DNA from: Mycobacterium sp. OTB74
Lineage (GTDB): Bacteria > Actinomycetota > Actinomycetes > Mycobacteriales > Mycobacteriaceae
NCBI RefSeq assembly: GCF_029892685.1
Contig: NZ_JARXVD010000017.1
Location: 62,001 to 126,000, forward strand
Direction: 5' to 3'
DNA length: 64,000 bases
Within the stretch, counting starts at the first letter, position 1. Each line of letters opens with the position of its first letter. This document shows, one piece after another, positions 8,696-19,699 of the stretch. The notes beneath the pieces were generated by a model. It was not told where the DNA came from, searched no databases, and was given only the letters and a program-made list of their open reading frames with translations. A program made the position numbers and the translations under genes.

Positions 8696-9118
8696 ATGTT
8701 TCGTGCACTGACGGTGGCTGCCATGATCGCCGGTACCGGGCTCGGGCTGTCCGCGATCGCCGGCGCCGAACCGGCCCCGCCCTACAACGACGATCCCGGC
8801 CGCTACGCCACCGATGTCCCCGGCATGAACTATGAGGCCGTCAGCGGCGCCCCGTGCACCAACACCGATGTGTTCGTCTTCGGTCGCGGCCCCGGTGGCC
8901 AGTCCATGGCCTGCCGCTGGATTCCGAACCAGTGGCCGCCGGTCGACACCGGGTTCTGGACTTACTCGTACCCGATCCAGGGTGTTCAGCAGATCGGATC
9001 GCCGTGTCCGGGTCCGCAGACCGCAGCACAGTCCCCAGATGGCCGACCGATGTTGTGCCTCGGCGCCCAGGGCTGGCAGCCCGGCGTCCGTACCGGCAAT
9101 GGGTTCTTCCCGGGCTGA
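8696..9118 (+). CDS. secreted Pro/Gly-rich conserved protein
   Basis: 140 aa. Signal peptide MFRALTVAAMIAGTGLGLSA with cleavage after AGA near residue 22; mature protein has four Cys (in GAPCTN, MACRW, GSPCPG, MLCLG) and WxPxxPxxDTGFWTY, a small disulfide-stabilised fold common in mycobacterial exported hypotheticals. Starts at 8660, 8687 and 8696 are possible; GAGGGGAG at about 8679-8686 suits 8696 best. Function unknown. Confidence 0.8.
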   Translation: MFRALTVAAMIAGTGLGLSAIAGAEPAPPYNDDPGRYATDVPGMNYEAVSGAPCTNTDVFVFGRGPGGQSMACRWIPNQWPPVDTGFWTYSYPIQGVQQIGSPCPGPQTAAQSPDGRPMLCLGAQGWQPGVRTGNGFFPG

Positions 9119-9142
9119 CACAGCCTGACACGACGGTACGAG

Positions 9143-9604
9143 TCAGGCCGTCGCGCCCTCGAAGTGTGAGCGGATGCCGGCCAGCATCTCGGTGTGGGCC
9201 TGCACTGCCTGGGTCACCGTGAATCCCGCCAACGGCCGCGGCGCGGCGATCGTAATGTGCTCGGTGACTCTGGTCCCGCCCTCAATGGGGTCGAAGGTCA
9301 CCGTGGCGGAAAGTCTGACCTGCGGCTGCTGACGTGCTTCGGTATACACCCGACCGTCGGGCGCCTCCAGAACCGAGGCCCGGTAGCTGATCGACATCGT
9401 CAGCGGGCCCAGTGGGATGCGATCGCGGACCCGATAGTCGCGGTAGTCGCCGCGAGAGTCCTGCCGACCGTCGACACAGTCCACCGATACCACCAGCGGA
9501 TGCACCCGCATCAGCTGATTCAGGTCGGTATAGAAGGCCCTGACGTCGGATGGCGCCGCCGGCACGTCGCTGCTGACTTCACGCTCGGTTCGGACGATCC
9601 ACAC
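9143..9604 (-). CDS. SRPBCC (START-like) family protein
   Basis: 153 aa of the polyketide-cyclase/START-like helix-grip fold: REVSSDVPAAPSDVRAFYTDLN at the start, central strands, and the C-terminal long helix ending in MLAGIRSHFEG. Such proteins bind hydrophobic ligands in a central cavity; activity unknown. GTG start at 9604. It faces the preceding secreted-protein gene convergently with only 24 nt between stops. Confidence 0.75.
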   Translation of the reverse strand: MWIVRTEREVSSDVPAAPSDVRAFYTDLNQLMRVHPLVVSVDCVDGRQDSRGDYRDYRVRDRIPLGPLTMSISYRASVLEAPDGRVYTEARQQPQVRLSATVTFDPIEGGTRVTEHITIAAPRPLAGFTVTQAVQAHTEMLAGIRSHFEGATA

Positions 9605-9665
9605 GGGCTCACCGTACGTTCTGCGATGCGGTCGGCCGGCTCGAATCCGGACTTTTCGCCTTCCT

Positions 9666-9710
9666 TATATACCGGGGTATACACGGGATACACCGGGGTG
9701 ATACACGGGC
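9666..9710. repeat. degenerate tandem repeat of ATACAC-GGG units
   Basis: Four imperfect units beginning ATAC at about 9668, 9677, 9686 and 9700, each followed by CGGG or CCGGGG. It lies some 60 nt upstream of the SRPBCC gene start (9604, minus strand) and could be its operator array. Confidence 0.5.
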
Positions 9711-10034
9711 GGTTCCCGTGCTCCGACGGGGTCGCTCAAGTGCCTACTTGACCGTTTCAGACACCCCGATTTCACTACTCATACGCGTCCCACTGGCCCC
9801 AGCCTGGGTGAAAATTCGACGTCAGCACGGCCGACGCACAGATCCGAAGTTAGCTGATCACCGACCCACAACAGTGGTCGCGACCTTGCATTTGCGCAAA
9901 AGCTATGCATGGGGGTATGTTTTGCGCATTCACCTGCGAATTCATGAAACTGGTTCCGCCCCAACAACGCCGGTTCCAACGGTGACGTAACGCAGACCAC
10001 AAAAGTCGTGAAACGTGACGGCTGACACAGTATT

Positions 10035-10064
10035 TTGACGCTCGCGAATTTTCCTTGCTAGCGT
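10035..10064 (+). promoter_or_regulatory. sigma-A-like promoter giving a leaderless transcript
   Basis: TTGACG (10035-10040), 18-nt spacer, TAGCGT (10059-10064). The ATG follows the -10 box by only 8 nt and there is no Shine-Dalgarno, which predicts transcription beginning at or next to the start codon, a common arrangement in mycobacteria. Confidence 0.5.
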
Positions 10065-10072
10065 TCCGCCGC

Positions 10073-10672
10073 ATGTTTGCTATTGCGACCGCGTCACTGA
10101 TCGCTCTGGTCAATCAGGTCTCGGGCACCCCGTACATCACTGGCGGTGACACTGCCCACGGCACCGATTGCTCCGGACTGGCCTCCTGGGTTGCCAACGC
10201 CGCCACTGGCCTGCCCGTCTACGGCAACCGGTTCAACACCGGCAACGAAGAGGCCGCACTGCGTGCCCGTGGCTTTGTCTACGGCACCCAACCCGGCGCG
10301 CTGAACATCGGCTGGAACGGCGGCCACACCGCGGTGACCCTGCCCGACGGCACCCCGGTGTCCAGCGGCGAAGGCGGCCGGGGCGTCGCCGTCGGTGGCG
10401 GCGGCGCATACCAGCGCCAGTTCACCCACCACATGTACCTGCCCGTCGCAGTCGACGAGGCCGCTGGCCCGGCCGACCTGCCGGCACCCGACATCGCCCC
10501 GCCGGGCCCGATGATCGTGGAGGCCGCCAATATCCAGCCCGCGCCCGAGGCTCCGGTCCTCCCCGAACCCGAGGCCCCGGCTCTGCCTGCACCCGAGGCC
10601 CCGGCTCTGCCCGAGCCTGAGGCTCCGGCTCCGGACGCCCCGGCCCCCGACGCCCCCGGCCAGCCTGTCTGA
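10073..10672 (+). CDS. NlpC/P60-like (CHAP-type) cell-wall hydrolase domain with Pro/Ala-rich tail
   Basis: 199 aa. The catalytic Cys is in GTDCSGLASW (C33) and the His in NGGHTAV (about residue 91), matching an NlpC/P60-like papain fold that cuts peptidoglycan peptides. Residues about 140-199 are low-complexity PEAPALP repeats, probably a flexible wall-spanning tail. Odd: the N-terminus is the first catalytic helix (MFAIATASLIALVNQVSGTPY) rather than a typical signal peptide, so export would need the weakly hydrophobic start, another route or lysis. A TTG at 10055 would not help. Likely leaderless mRNA; followed by a strong terminator. Confidence 0.7.
   Translation: MFAIATASLIALVNQVSGTPYITGGDTAHGTDCSGLASWVANAATGLPVYGNRFNTGNEEAALRARGFVYGTQPGALNIGWNGGHTAVTLPDGTPVSSGEGGRGVAVGGGGAYQRQFTHHMYLPVAVDEAAGPADLPAPDIAPPGPMIVEAANIQPAPEAPVLPEPEAPALPAPEAPALPEPEAPAPDAPAPDAPGQPV
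10545..10660. repeat. in-gene repeats coding for PEAPALP units
   Basis: Repeated CCCGAGGC(C/T)CCGG(C/T)TCT-like units encode the Pro-Glu-Ala-Pro tail of the hydrolase at 10073. Length variation between strains is likely. Confidence 0.6.
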
Positions 10673-10718
10673 CCTACGGCGGCGGACTTGTCCGACATTT
10701 AACGCACGATTTTGCCTT

Positions 10719-10750
10719 CAGGGCTGTGACCGACCCCGGTCACAGCCCTG
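10719..10750 (+). terminator. strong hairpin terminator
   Basis: A perfect 14-bp stem (CAGGGCTGTGACCG at 10719-10732 pairing with 10737-10750) with a 4-nt loop, followed by ATTGTGTCTT; 47 nt after the stop of the NlpC-like gene. Confidence 0.85.
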
Positions 10751-10968
10751 ATTGTGTCTTCCGGCGGCGTCAGGTGGCCGTCCGCCGCACCGGAAGCTGA
10801 TCCCCACCTCATACCCAGCTGATACTTACATTGGGTAACGAAAATCTTTATCACGCCATTCAACCGGGTTTCACTCCGCTATAACGGGCGTCGTCTGCCT
10901 GGTCCAGTGGTTGTCGGATCACGACGGGCGACCGGACGTCCGTTCCACATCGAACGGAGTTGATCACG

Positions 10969-11277
10969 ATGAAACCCGCAAGGGTGATGGCTGGCTTCGC
11001 GATAGCCGGTGGTCTCTGCGCCGGCACACTGGGCGTTGGCGCCGGAGCCGCCAGCGCCTCACCCAGCTCCACGACCGGGCCGATCCCGGCCGACTGGGGC
11101 TGGGGCGGCGGTCATGGCGGCGGTGGACACGGAGGCGGCTGGGGTGGCGATTGGGGCCACAGGGGCGGTTGGGACCATGGCGGCGGTTGGGACCACGATC
11201 GCGGTTGGGACCGCGGTGGTTGGGGTGGACCTCCCCCGCCGCCGATCTGGGCACCCTGGATCCCACCGCCTTGGTAG
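10969..11277 (+). CDS. secreted Gly/Trp-rich small protein
   Basis: 102 aa. Signal peptide (KPARVMAGFAIAGGLCAGTLG..., cleavage at ASA near residue 32), then mature sequence built of GGGWDHDRGW/HGGGGHGGGWG-type units rich in Gly, Trp, His and Asp, ending in PPPPPIWAPWIPPPW. His/Asp clusters could bind metal, but no known fold fits. ATG 10969 is 9 nt after GGAG; the TTG at 10960 is too close to it. Its stop is one base from the stop of the convergent uvrA-like gene. Confidence 0.75.
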   Translation: MKPARVMAGFAIAGGLCAGTLGVGAGAASASPSSTTGPIPADWGWGGGHGGGGHGGGWGGDWGHRGGWDHGGGWDHDRGWDRGGWGGPPPPPIWAPWIPPPW

Positions 11278-11278
11278 G

Positions 11279-13642
<2,364 letters not shown>

Positions 13643-13735
13643 AGTGGTGAGCTCCGTCCGATCGGGCTGGGGTTCACCTCACACGCTAGTCACGCAGTGA
13701 CGCGCCGTGCTTCTCGATTCCTGATCGAACTGCGC
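13643..13735. other. short intergenic region
   Basis: Between two minus-strand genes; carries the ribosome-binding and promoter region of the uvrA-like gene. No other element recognised. Confidence 0.3.
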
Positions 13736-15403
13736 TCAGCCCCCCTTGCCGAGCTGTATCGCCTTAACTACCAGCAGAATCGCACCAATCACCAGGTAAG
13801 AGCGCAACCCGATCATGCCCAGGCGGGTCGTCGGATTCCAGGTGACCGGCTCCAGCAGTGCCAGCGGCGGCATCCGCCAGGTGCTGCGATCCAGGTCGTC
13901 GATGTTCTTCAGCACGGGCGCCGGTTGGCCTTTGGTCATGACGCGCAGCGCTGCGAACGCGAGAACCCCTGCTACGGCGATACCGATGGCGAGGTACTCC
14001 GTCACCTTCACCACGTCGATGTCCGGGAACAGCGTGGTGGCCATCAAAATGCCAGACAGCATCAGCAGCACCGCCACGATGAACCCTGCAACCCAGTTCA
14101 GCCAGGGGCGATTCACCCACGGCCCCAACACTTCCCGGTCGTTGCACAGCAGTAACAGAAAGACGCTGGCGCTGGGCAGCAGCAGGCCGGCCAAGGCCTG
14201 CACCGCGGTGGTGATCAGGCCCAGCGGCGCGCCCGGGATCAGCACGATGGCCGCGGCCAGCACGATCATGGAGCAGTACGACACGTAGAACTGCTTGGCG
14301 TCCTTGAACCCGCGGTGCAGCGAGTGCTTCATGCCGAACACGTCACCAAAGGCGTAACTGGTGGCCAGCGTGACGGCCGCGGCGCCGACGATCGCGGCGT
14401 CCAGCAACACGATCGCGAAGATGTTGCCCAGCGCGCGACTGTTCTGCCCCAGCAAGTCCGCAACGGTCCCAGCGTCTTTGAAAGCGCCGACGGTCCCGGT
14501 CGAGGTGGCGGCCCAGTCGCCGACCATCACCAGCGCCGCGGCGCCGATGACCACGACGAAGGCCCCGAGGACGGTATCGACGCGCTCGTAGCCGATGAAC
14601 CGCGGCGTGATGCGCTTGTCGACGATGTTGGACTGCTGGAAGAACAGCTGCCAGGGCGCCACTGTGGTACCCACGATCGCGATGATCAGCAGCACTGCGT
14701 CCGAACTGATGCCACCGGAAATACTCGGTACCACAAACGATTTCGCCGCCTCACCCCAGCGCGGGTGGGACATGAACAACATCGGGATCTGCAGCAGGGT
14801 GATCGCGATGAACACGAACATCGCCCGCTCCCAACGCTGGAAGCTGCCGGTGGCCATGATCGCCACCAGCGCCACCGCCGCGGTGGGCACCACGATGTAC
14901 CGGGAGATCCCGAAATGGTCTGCGGCCAAGGCTATTCCGATGAACTCGGTGACGATGGTCAAGAAGTTCAGCAGGAACAGGTCACCGACCGAGAACCAGC
15001 CCCAACCGCGACCGAACCGCTCGTTGATCAGCCGGGCGTGCCCGACGCCGGTGACCGCGCCCAGCCGAACGACCATCTCCTGGTTGACGATCAGCACTGG
15101 GATCAGCAGTAGCAAGGTCCACAGCAGGCTGTAGCCGTAGTTCTGTCCGGCCTGCACATAGGTGGCCACGCCGCCGGCGTCGTTGTCGCCGACCATGACG
15201 ATGATGCCGGGGCCGAGGATTGCGGCCAGGGTCAGCAGCCGGGTCTTCAGCGTCGAGCCGGTGTCCGGATCGCTGACACTGATCTTGCCGAAGGCACCCT
15301 CGATGTCGCCGAGGTGCGCCGAATCGAGCACTGCGCTCTCCCGCTTGCGCGGCGGCGACGGCTCCGAAGCCGTTGGCTGAGAAGGTGATTCGGGTGCAGT
15401 CAC
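13736..15403 (-). CDS. Nramp-related divalent metal transporter (NRMT-like)
   Basis: 555 aa, integral inner-membrane protein with about 11 membrane segments after a 65-residue cytosolic head. TM1 reads GPGIIVMVGDNDAGG instead of the DPGN of Mn/Fe Nramp transporters; loss of DPGN is known from Nramp-related magnesium transporters. GTG start at 15403 overlaps the stop of the upstream PRC/MgtE_N/CBS gene (GTGA), so the two are translationally coupled. Inferred role: Mg2+ (or other divalent) uptake, gated by the partner. Plain Mn/Fe transport is less likely given the missing metal-site residues. Confidence 0.8.
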   Translation of the reverse strand: MTAPESPSQPTASEPSPPRKRESAVLDSAHLGDIEGAFGKISVSDPDTGSTLKTRLLTLAAILGPGIIVMVGDNDAGGVATYVQAGQNYGYSLLWTLLLLIPVLIVNQEMVVRLGAVTGVGHARLINERFGRGWGWFSVGDLFLLNFLTIVTEFIGIALAADHFGISRYIVVPTAAVALVAIMATGSFQRWERAMFVFIAITLLQIPMLFMSHPRWGEAAKSFVVPSISGGISSDAVLLIIAIVGTTVAPWQLFFQQSNIVDKRITPRFIGYERVDTVLGAFVVVIGAAALVMVGDWAATSTGTVGAFKDAGTVADLLGQNSRALGNIFAIVLLDAAIVGAAAVTLATSYAFGDVFGMKHSLHRGFKDAKQFYVSYCSMIVLAAAIVLIPGAPLGLITTAVQALAGLLLPSASVFLLLLCNDREVLGPWVNRPWLNWVAGFIVAVLLMLSGILMATTLFPDIDVVKVTEYLAIGIAVAGVLAFAALRVMTKGQPAPVLKNIDDLDRSTWRMPPLALLEPVTWNPTTRLGMIGLRSYLVIGAILLVVKAIQLGKGG

Positions 15404-16734
15404 GGCCGAGTACCACTCGAGTGAGCCGCGTCGGTGGCGCCGATGTCACGGATGGGCCGCGGTGCGGGCTCGCGGCGCCGCCAGTCCTCGGGGATGAGCG
15501 CCTCAAGGATGTCGTCATAGGTCACCACGCCCAGCAGCCGGTCCTCGTCGTCGACGACGGGCACGGTAGCCAGGTTGAAATCGGACATCAGCAGTGCGAC
15601 GTCGGTCAGGTCCGCTTCCGGGGCGACCCGCACCGGATCGGTATCCATGAGATCGGTGATCACCGTCGATACCGGCTCGGCCTGCAGTAGGCGGATCACC
15701 GAAACGACGCCCAGCAGTTGATTGTCAGAGTTGACCACTTGCATCTTCAGCAGCACCTCAGGCTGCAGTGTGCGCGCCCCGGCGACCACCCCGAGCGCGT
15801 CACTCGCGGTGGCATCAGGCCCACACGTGGCCACGTCGATGTTCATCAAGCCACCGGCCGAATCCCGGTTGAAACCCATCAGGGTGATCACCTTGGTGCG
15901 CTGACCGGCCGGCAGCAGGTCGAGCACCTTGCGGCGGCGCGCCTGACGGAGGTCGAACACCGCGTCGGCAGCGTCGTCCGCGCGCATCCGGCCCAGCACG
16001 GCGGCGACATCGCCGTCCTCCATGTCATCGAACAGTTGGCTTGCCTTCTCCGGATCCAGCTCCTCGAAAACGTCGGCCTCCAACTCGGGATTCTCCCGGA
16101 CGCGCTCGAGAATCTCGTCTTCCTCGGCCTCGTTGGCATCTTCCAACAGGTCGGCGATCTGGGCCGGCTTCAAGGTGTGCACCCGGCCAGACACCCGCCG
16201 TACCAGCATGGATTTGTCATGGCCGATCAGCGGCTCGAATGCCCGCCAGTCGCGGCTGGCGTGGCCGCCCGCCGACTTGATCAAGCCGAACAAGCGCGAC
16301 GGCTTGCGCGTGTCCAGGCTGGCCAGAATCCAGCCGTCGGCGGTGGCCTCCAGTTCCAGATCGTAAGCATGCACCAGTTCGGCATTCGGCACGTCGATGA
16401 ACCGGTGATCGAGTATGTCCGCCTTGAGCAGGTACTCGCCGTCGCGACGGCCGAATGCCCGCAGATCGACTTTGTTCTTGGTCAATTCGACCCGCTCGGT
16501 GCCCAATTTCCGGACGTTCTCCGCGGGCACGAACACCTGGCGCCCGCCGACCCCCACGACCAGTCCGGTCACCAGCGGGTAGCTGTCGGAGCCACGCAAC
16601 CGGACGATGACGTCGTCGACCTTGCCCACGGCTTCGCCCGAACGCGAGACCACCGGGGCCTTCAGCAACTCCGAGAAATGCAGCCGCGGGCCGCTCGTCC
16701 CGGCATCATCGTCGGGCCTATTCGTGTCAGGCAT
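15400..16734 (-). CDS. PRC-barrel/MgtE_N/CBS protein, soluble partner of the Nramp-like transporter
   Basis: 444 aa, no membrane segment. Order: PRC-barrel-like domain (about 15-140), MgtE N-terminal superhelical domain (about 195-300; PAQIADLLEDANEAEEDEILERV, DVAAVLGRMRADDAADAVFDL), and a CBS pair (about 305-425; AGGLMNID, DTDPVRVAPEADLTDVALLM, VPVVDDEDRLLGVVTYDDI). In the MgtE magnesium channel these cytosolic parts sense Mg2+ and gate the pore; here the pore domain is absent and an Nramp-like protein follows with overlapping start. AAGGAG lies 7 nt before the ATG. Confidence 0.85.
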   Translation of the reverse strand: MPDTNRPDDDAGTSGPRLHFSELLKAPVVSRSGEAVGKVDDVIVRLRGSDSYPLVTGLVVGVGGRQVFVPAENVRKLGTERVELTKNKVDLRAFGRRDGEYLLKADILDHRFIDVPNAELVHAYDLELEATADGWILASLDTRKPSRLFGLIKSAGGHASRDWRAFEPLIGHDKSMLVRRVSGRVHTLKPAQIADLLEDANEAEEDEILERVRENPELEADVFEELDPEKASQLFDDMEDGDVAAVLGRMRADDAADAVFDLRQARRRKVLDLLPAGQRTKVITLMGFNRDSAGGLMNIDVATCGPDATASDALGVVAGARTLQPEVLLKMQVVNSDNQLLGVVSVIRLLQAEPVSTVITDLMDTDPVRVAPEADLTDVALLMSDFNLATVPVVDDEDRLLGVVTYDDILEALIPEDWRRREPAPRPIRDIGATDAAHSSGTRP

Positions 16735-17121
16735 CGCGACTCCTTCGGATCGTTTGTTTGCGCCGTGCGGCGCAGCCGGGACTGACCGGGGACAGAACTA
16801 CGGGCCAAACGTGAACATGGAGTAAAGAACTAGGGGCTTAATGGATTTCGGGAACCGTGTAGTTACCTGTGAGAACGTGTTGGTCTCAGGTACTGCCCCG
16901 GGATTCCGGTGCGGATCGATCATCGGTACGACCCCCGAATCAACATGAAACGCGGCGAGCGCACCGCGCTGCCGCCGGCATCAGTACACCCGAAATCGGC
17001 AAAACAATCAAACGTTTGCACACGTATCAGAGCTTGATGCCCGTCGCGCCCAACCGACAACGACAAAGGCCGCAGCACCGACCCACCACGGTCGGCCCTA
17101 CGGCCCCTGCCCGAAACCGAA
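16735..17121. other. 387-bp intergenic region with two hairpins upstream of the metal-transport pair
   Basis: No gene seen. On the transcript of the minus-strand operon it could form a short hairpin TGCGCCG/CGGCGCA (16759-16774) and a longer one ACCTGTGAGA/TCTCAGGT (16865-16891). I looked for the M-box (ykoK) and yybP-ykoY consensus and did not find either, so any metal-sensing leader would be a different type. Confidence 0.4.
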
Positions 17122-19533
17122 TTACCGGCCGAAACCGGCGTCCCGGAGCGCTTGTGCCATCGACCCGGACGGCGCAGACGACTCCCGCCGCCCGCTGTTG
17201 CCACCCCGCTGCTGCTGACCACCGTCGCGTCCACGACCCTGATTCCCGTCGCGGCGCCCCTGATTGCCCGTGTCGCTACGGGCACCGCCGTCGCCGCGTC
17301 CGCCCGCCGAACGGTCCGGGCGCGCACCCCGCTCGCGCTGCGGGTCGTCGGTGAGGCGCAGGCTCAGGCCGATGCGCTGACGTTCGACGTCAACCTCGAG
17401 CACCTTGACCCGGACCACCTGCCCGGACTTGACCACCTCGTGCGGGTCGGAGACGAACCGGTCGGCCATGGCCGAGACGTGCACCAGCCCGTCCTGATGC
17501 ACGCCGACGTCGACGAACGCACCGAACGCAGCCACGTTGGTCACCACGCCTTCCAGCACCATGCCGACCTTGAGGTCGGATACCTTCTCGACGCCCGCGG
17601 CGAAGGTCGCGGTGGAAAACGCCGGGCGCGGATCGCGGCCGGGCTTCTCCAGCTCGCCCAGGATGTCGGTGACGGTCGGGATGCCGAAGCGATCGTCGGC
17701 GAAATCGGCCGGTTTCAGCGAGCGGAGCTTGCGCTCGTCGCCGATCAACTCGGCCAGGGTGACGCTCGAGCGGTCCAGGATTCGGCGCACTACCGGGTAA
17801 GCCTCCGGGTGCACGCCCGAGGCATCCAGCGGGTCCTCCCCATCGCGGATTCGCAGGAACCCGGCGCACTGTTCAAAAGCCTTGGGGCCCAAGCGTGGAA
17901 CATCCAGGAGGCCGGTGCGGCTGCGGAACGGACCGGTCTTGTCGCGGTAGGAGACGATCGATTCGGCCAGCGACTCGGTCACCCCGGACACCTTGGCAAG
18001 CAACGGCACCGATGCCGTATTCAGGTCCACCCCAACAGCATTCACCGCATCTTCGACCACCGCGTCGAGGCTGCGGGCCAGGGTGCCGGGTGTGATGTCG
18101 TGCTGATACTGCCCCACCCCGATGGACTTCGGCTCGATCTTGACCAGCTCAGCCAGCGGGTCCTGCAACCGGCGGGCGATCGAGACCGCGCCGCGCAGAG
18201 TGACGTCGAGTTCGGGTAGTTCGTGCGCGGCATAGGCCGACGCCGAGTACACCGACGCCCCGGCCTCACTGACCATCGCCTTGGTCGGCACTTTGGCGCC
18301 GGCGCCCCGCATGTCCGCGATCAATTCGGTCGCCAGCGCATCGGTTTCGCGCGACGCGGTGCCGTTACCGATGGCGACCAGCTCGACGTTGTGGCGCGCG
18401 ATGAGCGCCGCCAGCGTCGCCTTGGCGTCATTCCACTTGTTCTGCGGCTGATGCGGGTAGATGGCGCAGGTGTCCACCACCTTGCCGGTGCCGTCGACCA
18501 CCGCGACCTTGACGCCGGTGCGAAAACCGGGATCCAGGCCCAGGGTGGCCCGCGTGCCGGCCGGCGCCGCGAGCAACAAGTCCTTGAGGTTCTTTGCGAA
18601 CACCGCGACGGCGTCCTCTTCAGCACGCTGGCGCAGCCGCATTCGGGCATCGACGGACGCCGAGAACATCAGCTTCGTACGCCAGGCCCAGGCGACGGTG
18701 GCGGCCAGCCACGGGGTCGCCGCGCCACCGGCGGCCAGGTTGATGCCGAGGGAGCGGGCGATCATGGCCTGGTACATCTCCTCCTCGCCGCCGTCGAAAT
18801 TCAGCGAGAGCGCTTCCTCCTTCTCGCCGCGCAGCACGGCCAGCACCCGGTGCGAAGGCATGTCCTCAAGCGGCTCGGAGTATTCGAAATAGTCGCGGAA
18901 CTTCTGCGCCGCGGGGCTTTTGGCTGCGTCCTCGGACCACGGCTTGGTTTGTAACGAACCGTCATTCCAGAACTTCTCGCGCACCGCACCAACCAGTTCG
19001 GCGTCTTCGGAGGCCCGCTCGACCACGATGTGCCGCGCCCCCTCCAACGCCGCGGCGGCATCGGCGACTGCTTCACCGAGGAACTCTGCCGCCACCTCTT
19101 CGGGGTTCAGCGACGGGTCCGCGAGCAGCCGGTCGGCCAGCGGCTCCAATCCGGCCTCGCGGGCGATCTGCGCCTTGGTACGACGCTTGGGCTTGTAGGG
19201 CAGATAGATGTCTTCGACCCGGGCCTTGGTATCCGCGGCCAGCAGTGCGGATTTCAGATCCTCGGTCAGCTTGCCCTGTTCCTCGATCGAGGCGAGCACC
19301 GCGTCGCGCCGCTGGTCCAGCTCGCGCAGATACCGCAACCGCTCTTCGAGAGTACGCAGTTGACCGTCATCGAGGCTGCCGGTGACCTCCTTGCGGTACC
19401 TCGCGATGAACGGCACCGTGGCGCCCTCGTCCAGCAGCCGTACGGCGGCGTCGATCTGCCCCTCCGCGACGGCAAGTTCTGCTGCCAGGCGGGCATTCAC
19501 GGATTTGATGACAGACGTGGCGCTCGAATTCAC
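17122..19533 (-). CDS. tex: Tex-family transcription accessory / RNA-binding protein
   Basis: 803 aa. Tex N-terminal helices (LLDEGATVPFIARYRKEVTGSLDD, residues about 30-60), YqgF-like nuclease fold (LGLDPGFRTGVKVAVVDGTGKVV), helix-hairpin-helix repeats (VDLNTASVPLLAKVSGVTESLAESIV) and an S1 RNA-binding domain (VGMVLEGVVTNVAAFGAFVDVGVHQDGLVH) near residue 640-710; the C-terminus is an Arg/Gly/Asp-rich tail. Tex binds nucleic acid and interacts with the transcription machinery. The frame is open far upstream (to 20136), but homology starts at GTG 19533, so I place the start there. Confidence 0.9.
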   Translation of the reverse strand: MNSSATSVIKSVNARLAAELAVAEGQIDAAVRLLDEGATVPFIARYRKEVTGSLDDGQLRTLEERLRYLRELDQRRDAVLASIEEQGKLTEDLKSALLAADTKARVEDIYLPYKPKRRTKAQIAREAGLEPLADRLLADPSLNPEEVAAEFLGEAVADAAAALEGARHIVVERASEDAELVGAVREKFWNDGSLQTKPWSEDAAKSPAAQKFRDYFEYSEPLEDMPSHRVLAVLRGEKEEALSLNFDGGEEEMYQAMIARSLGINLAAGGAATPWLAATVAWAWRTKLMFSASVDARMRLRQRAEEDAVAVFAKNLKDLLLAAPAGTRATLGLDPGFRTGVKVAVVDGTGKVVDTCAIYPHQPQNKWNDAKATLAALIARHNVELVAIGNGTASRETDALATELIADMRGAGAKVPTKAMVSEAGASVYSASAYAAHELPELDVTLRGAVSIARRLQDPLAELVKIEPKSIGVGQYQHDITPGTLARSLDAVVEDAVNAVGVDLNTASVPLLAKVSGVTESLAESIVSYRDKTGPFRSRTGLLDVPRLGPKAFEQCAGFLRIRDGEDPLDASGVHPEAYPVVRRILDRSSVTLAELIGDERKLRSLKPADFADDRFGIPTVTDILGELEKPGRDPRPAFSTATFAAGVEKVSDLKVGMVLEGVVTNVAAFGAFVDVGVHQDGLVHVSAMADRFVSDPHEVVKSGQVVRVKVLEVDVERQRIGLSLRLTDDPQRERGARPDRSAGGRGDGGARSDTGNQGRRDGNQGRGRDGGQQQRGGNSGRRESSAPSGSMAQALRDAGFGR

Positions 19534-19699
19534 GGGCTGGACCCTACCCAATCCTGCCGACAGGCCTTGTTCAACACTCGGGTGCAATAACACCGCATTG
19601 CCCGTACCTGCGACACAATCGAGGTCGGCGAGTAGGTTTGCGTCATGCTCGGTCACCACATGCCTCCGCGACGGCCACGACGCGTCGCCTAACCACATC

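Larger units (their letters stand above)
9605..10072. other. 468-bp intergenic region with short repeats
   Basis: No supported gene. It holds a run of degenerate ATACAC(C)GGGG units (9666-9710), two TTTGCGCA motifs (9891-9901 and 9920-9928) and a promoter-like pair just before the gene at 10073. AT content rises towards the right end, as expected of a promoter region. Confidence 0.5.

Noticed and set aside
13764..16785. long plus-strand frames opposite the Nramp and MgtE-like genes
   Set aside because: Shadow frames from high-GC codon bias; no domain content and no ribosome sites.
16735..17121. M-box or yybP-ykoY metal riboswitch before the transport pair
   Set aside because: No consensus box found by eye; only short hairpins.
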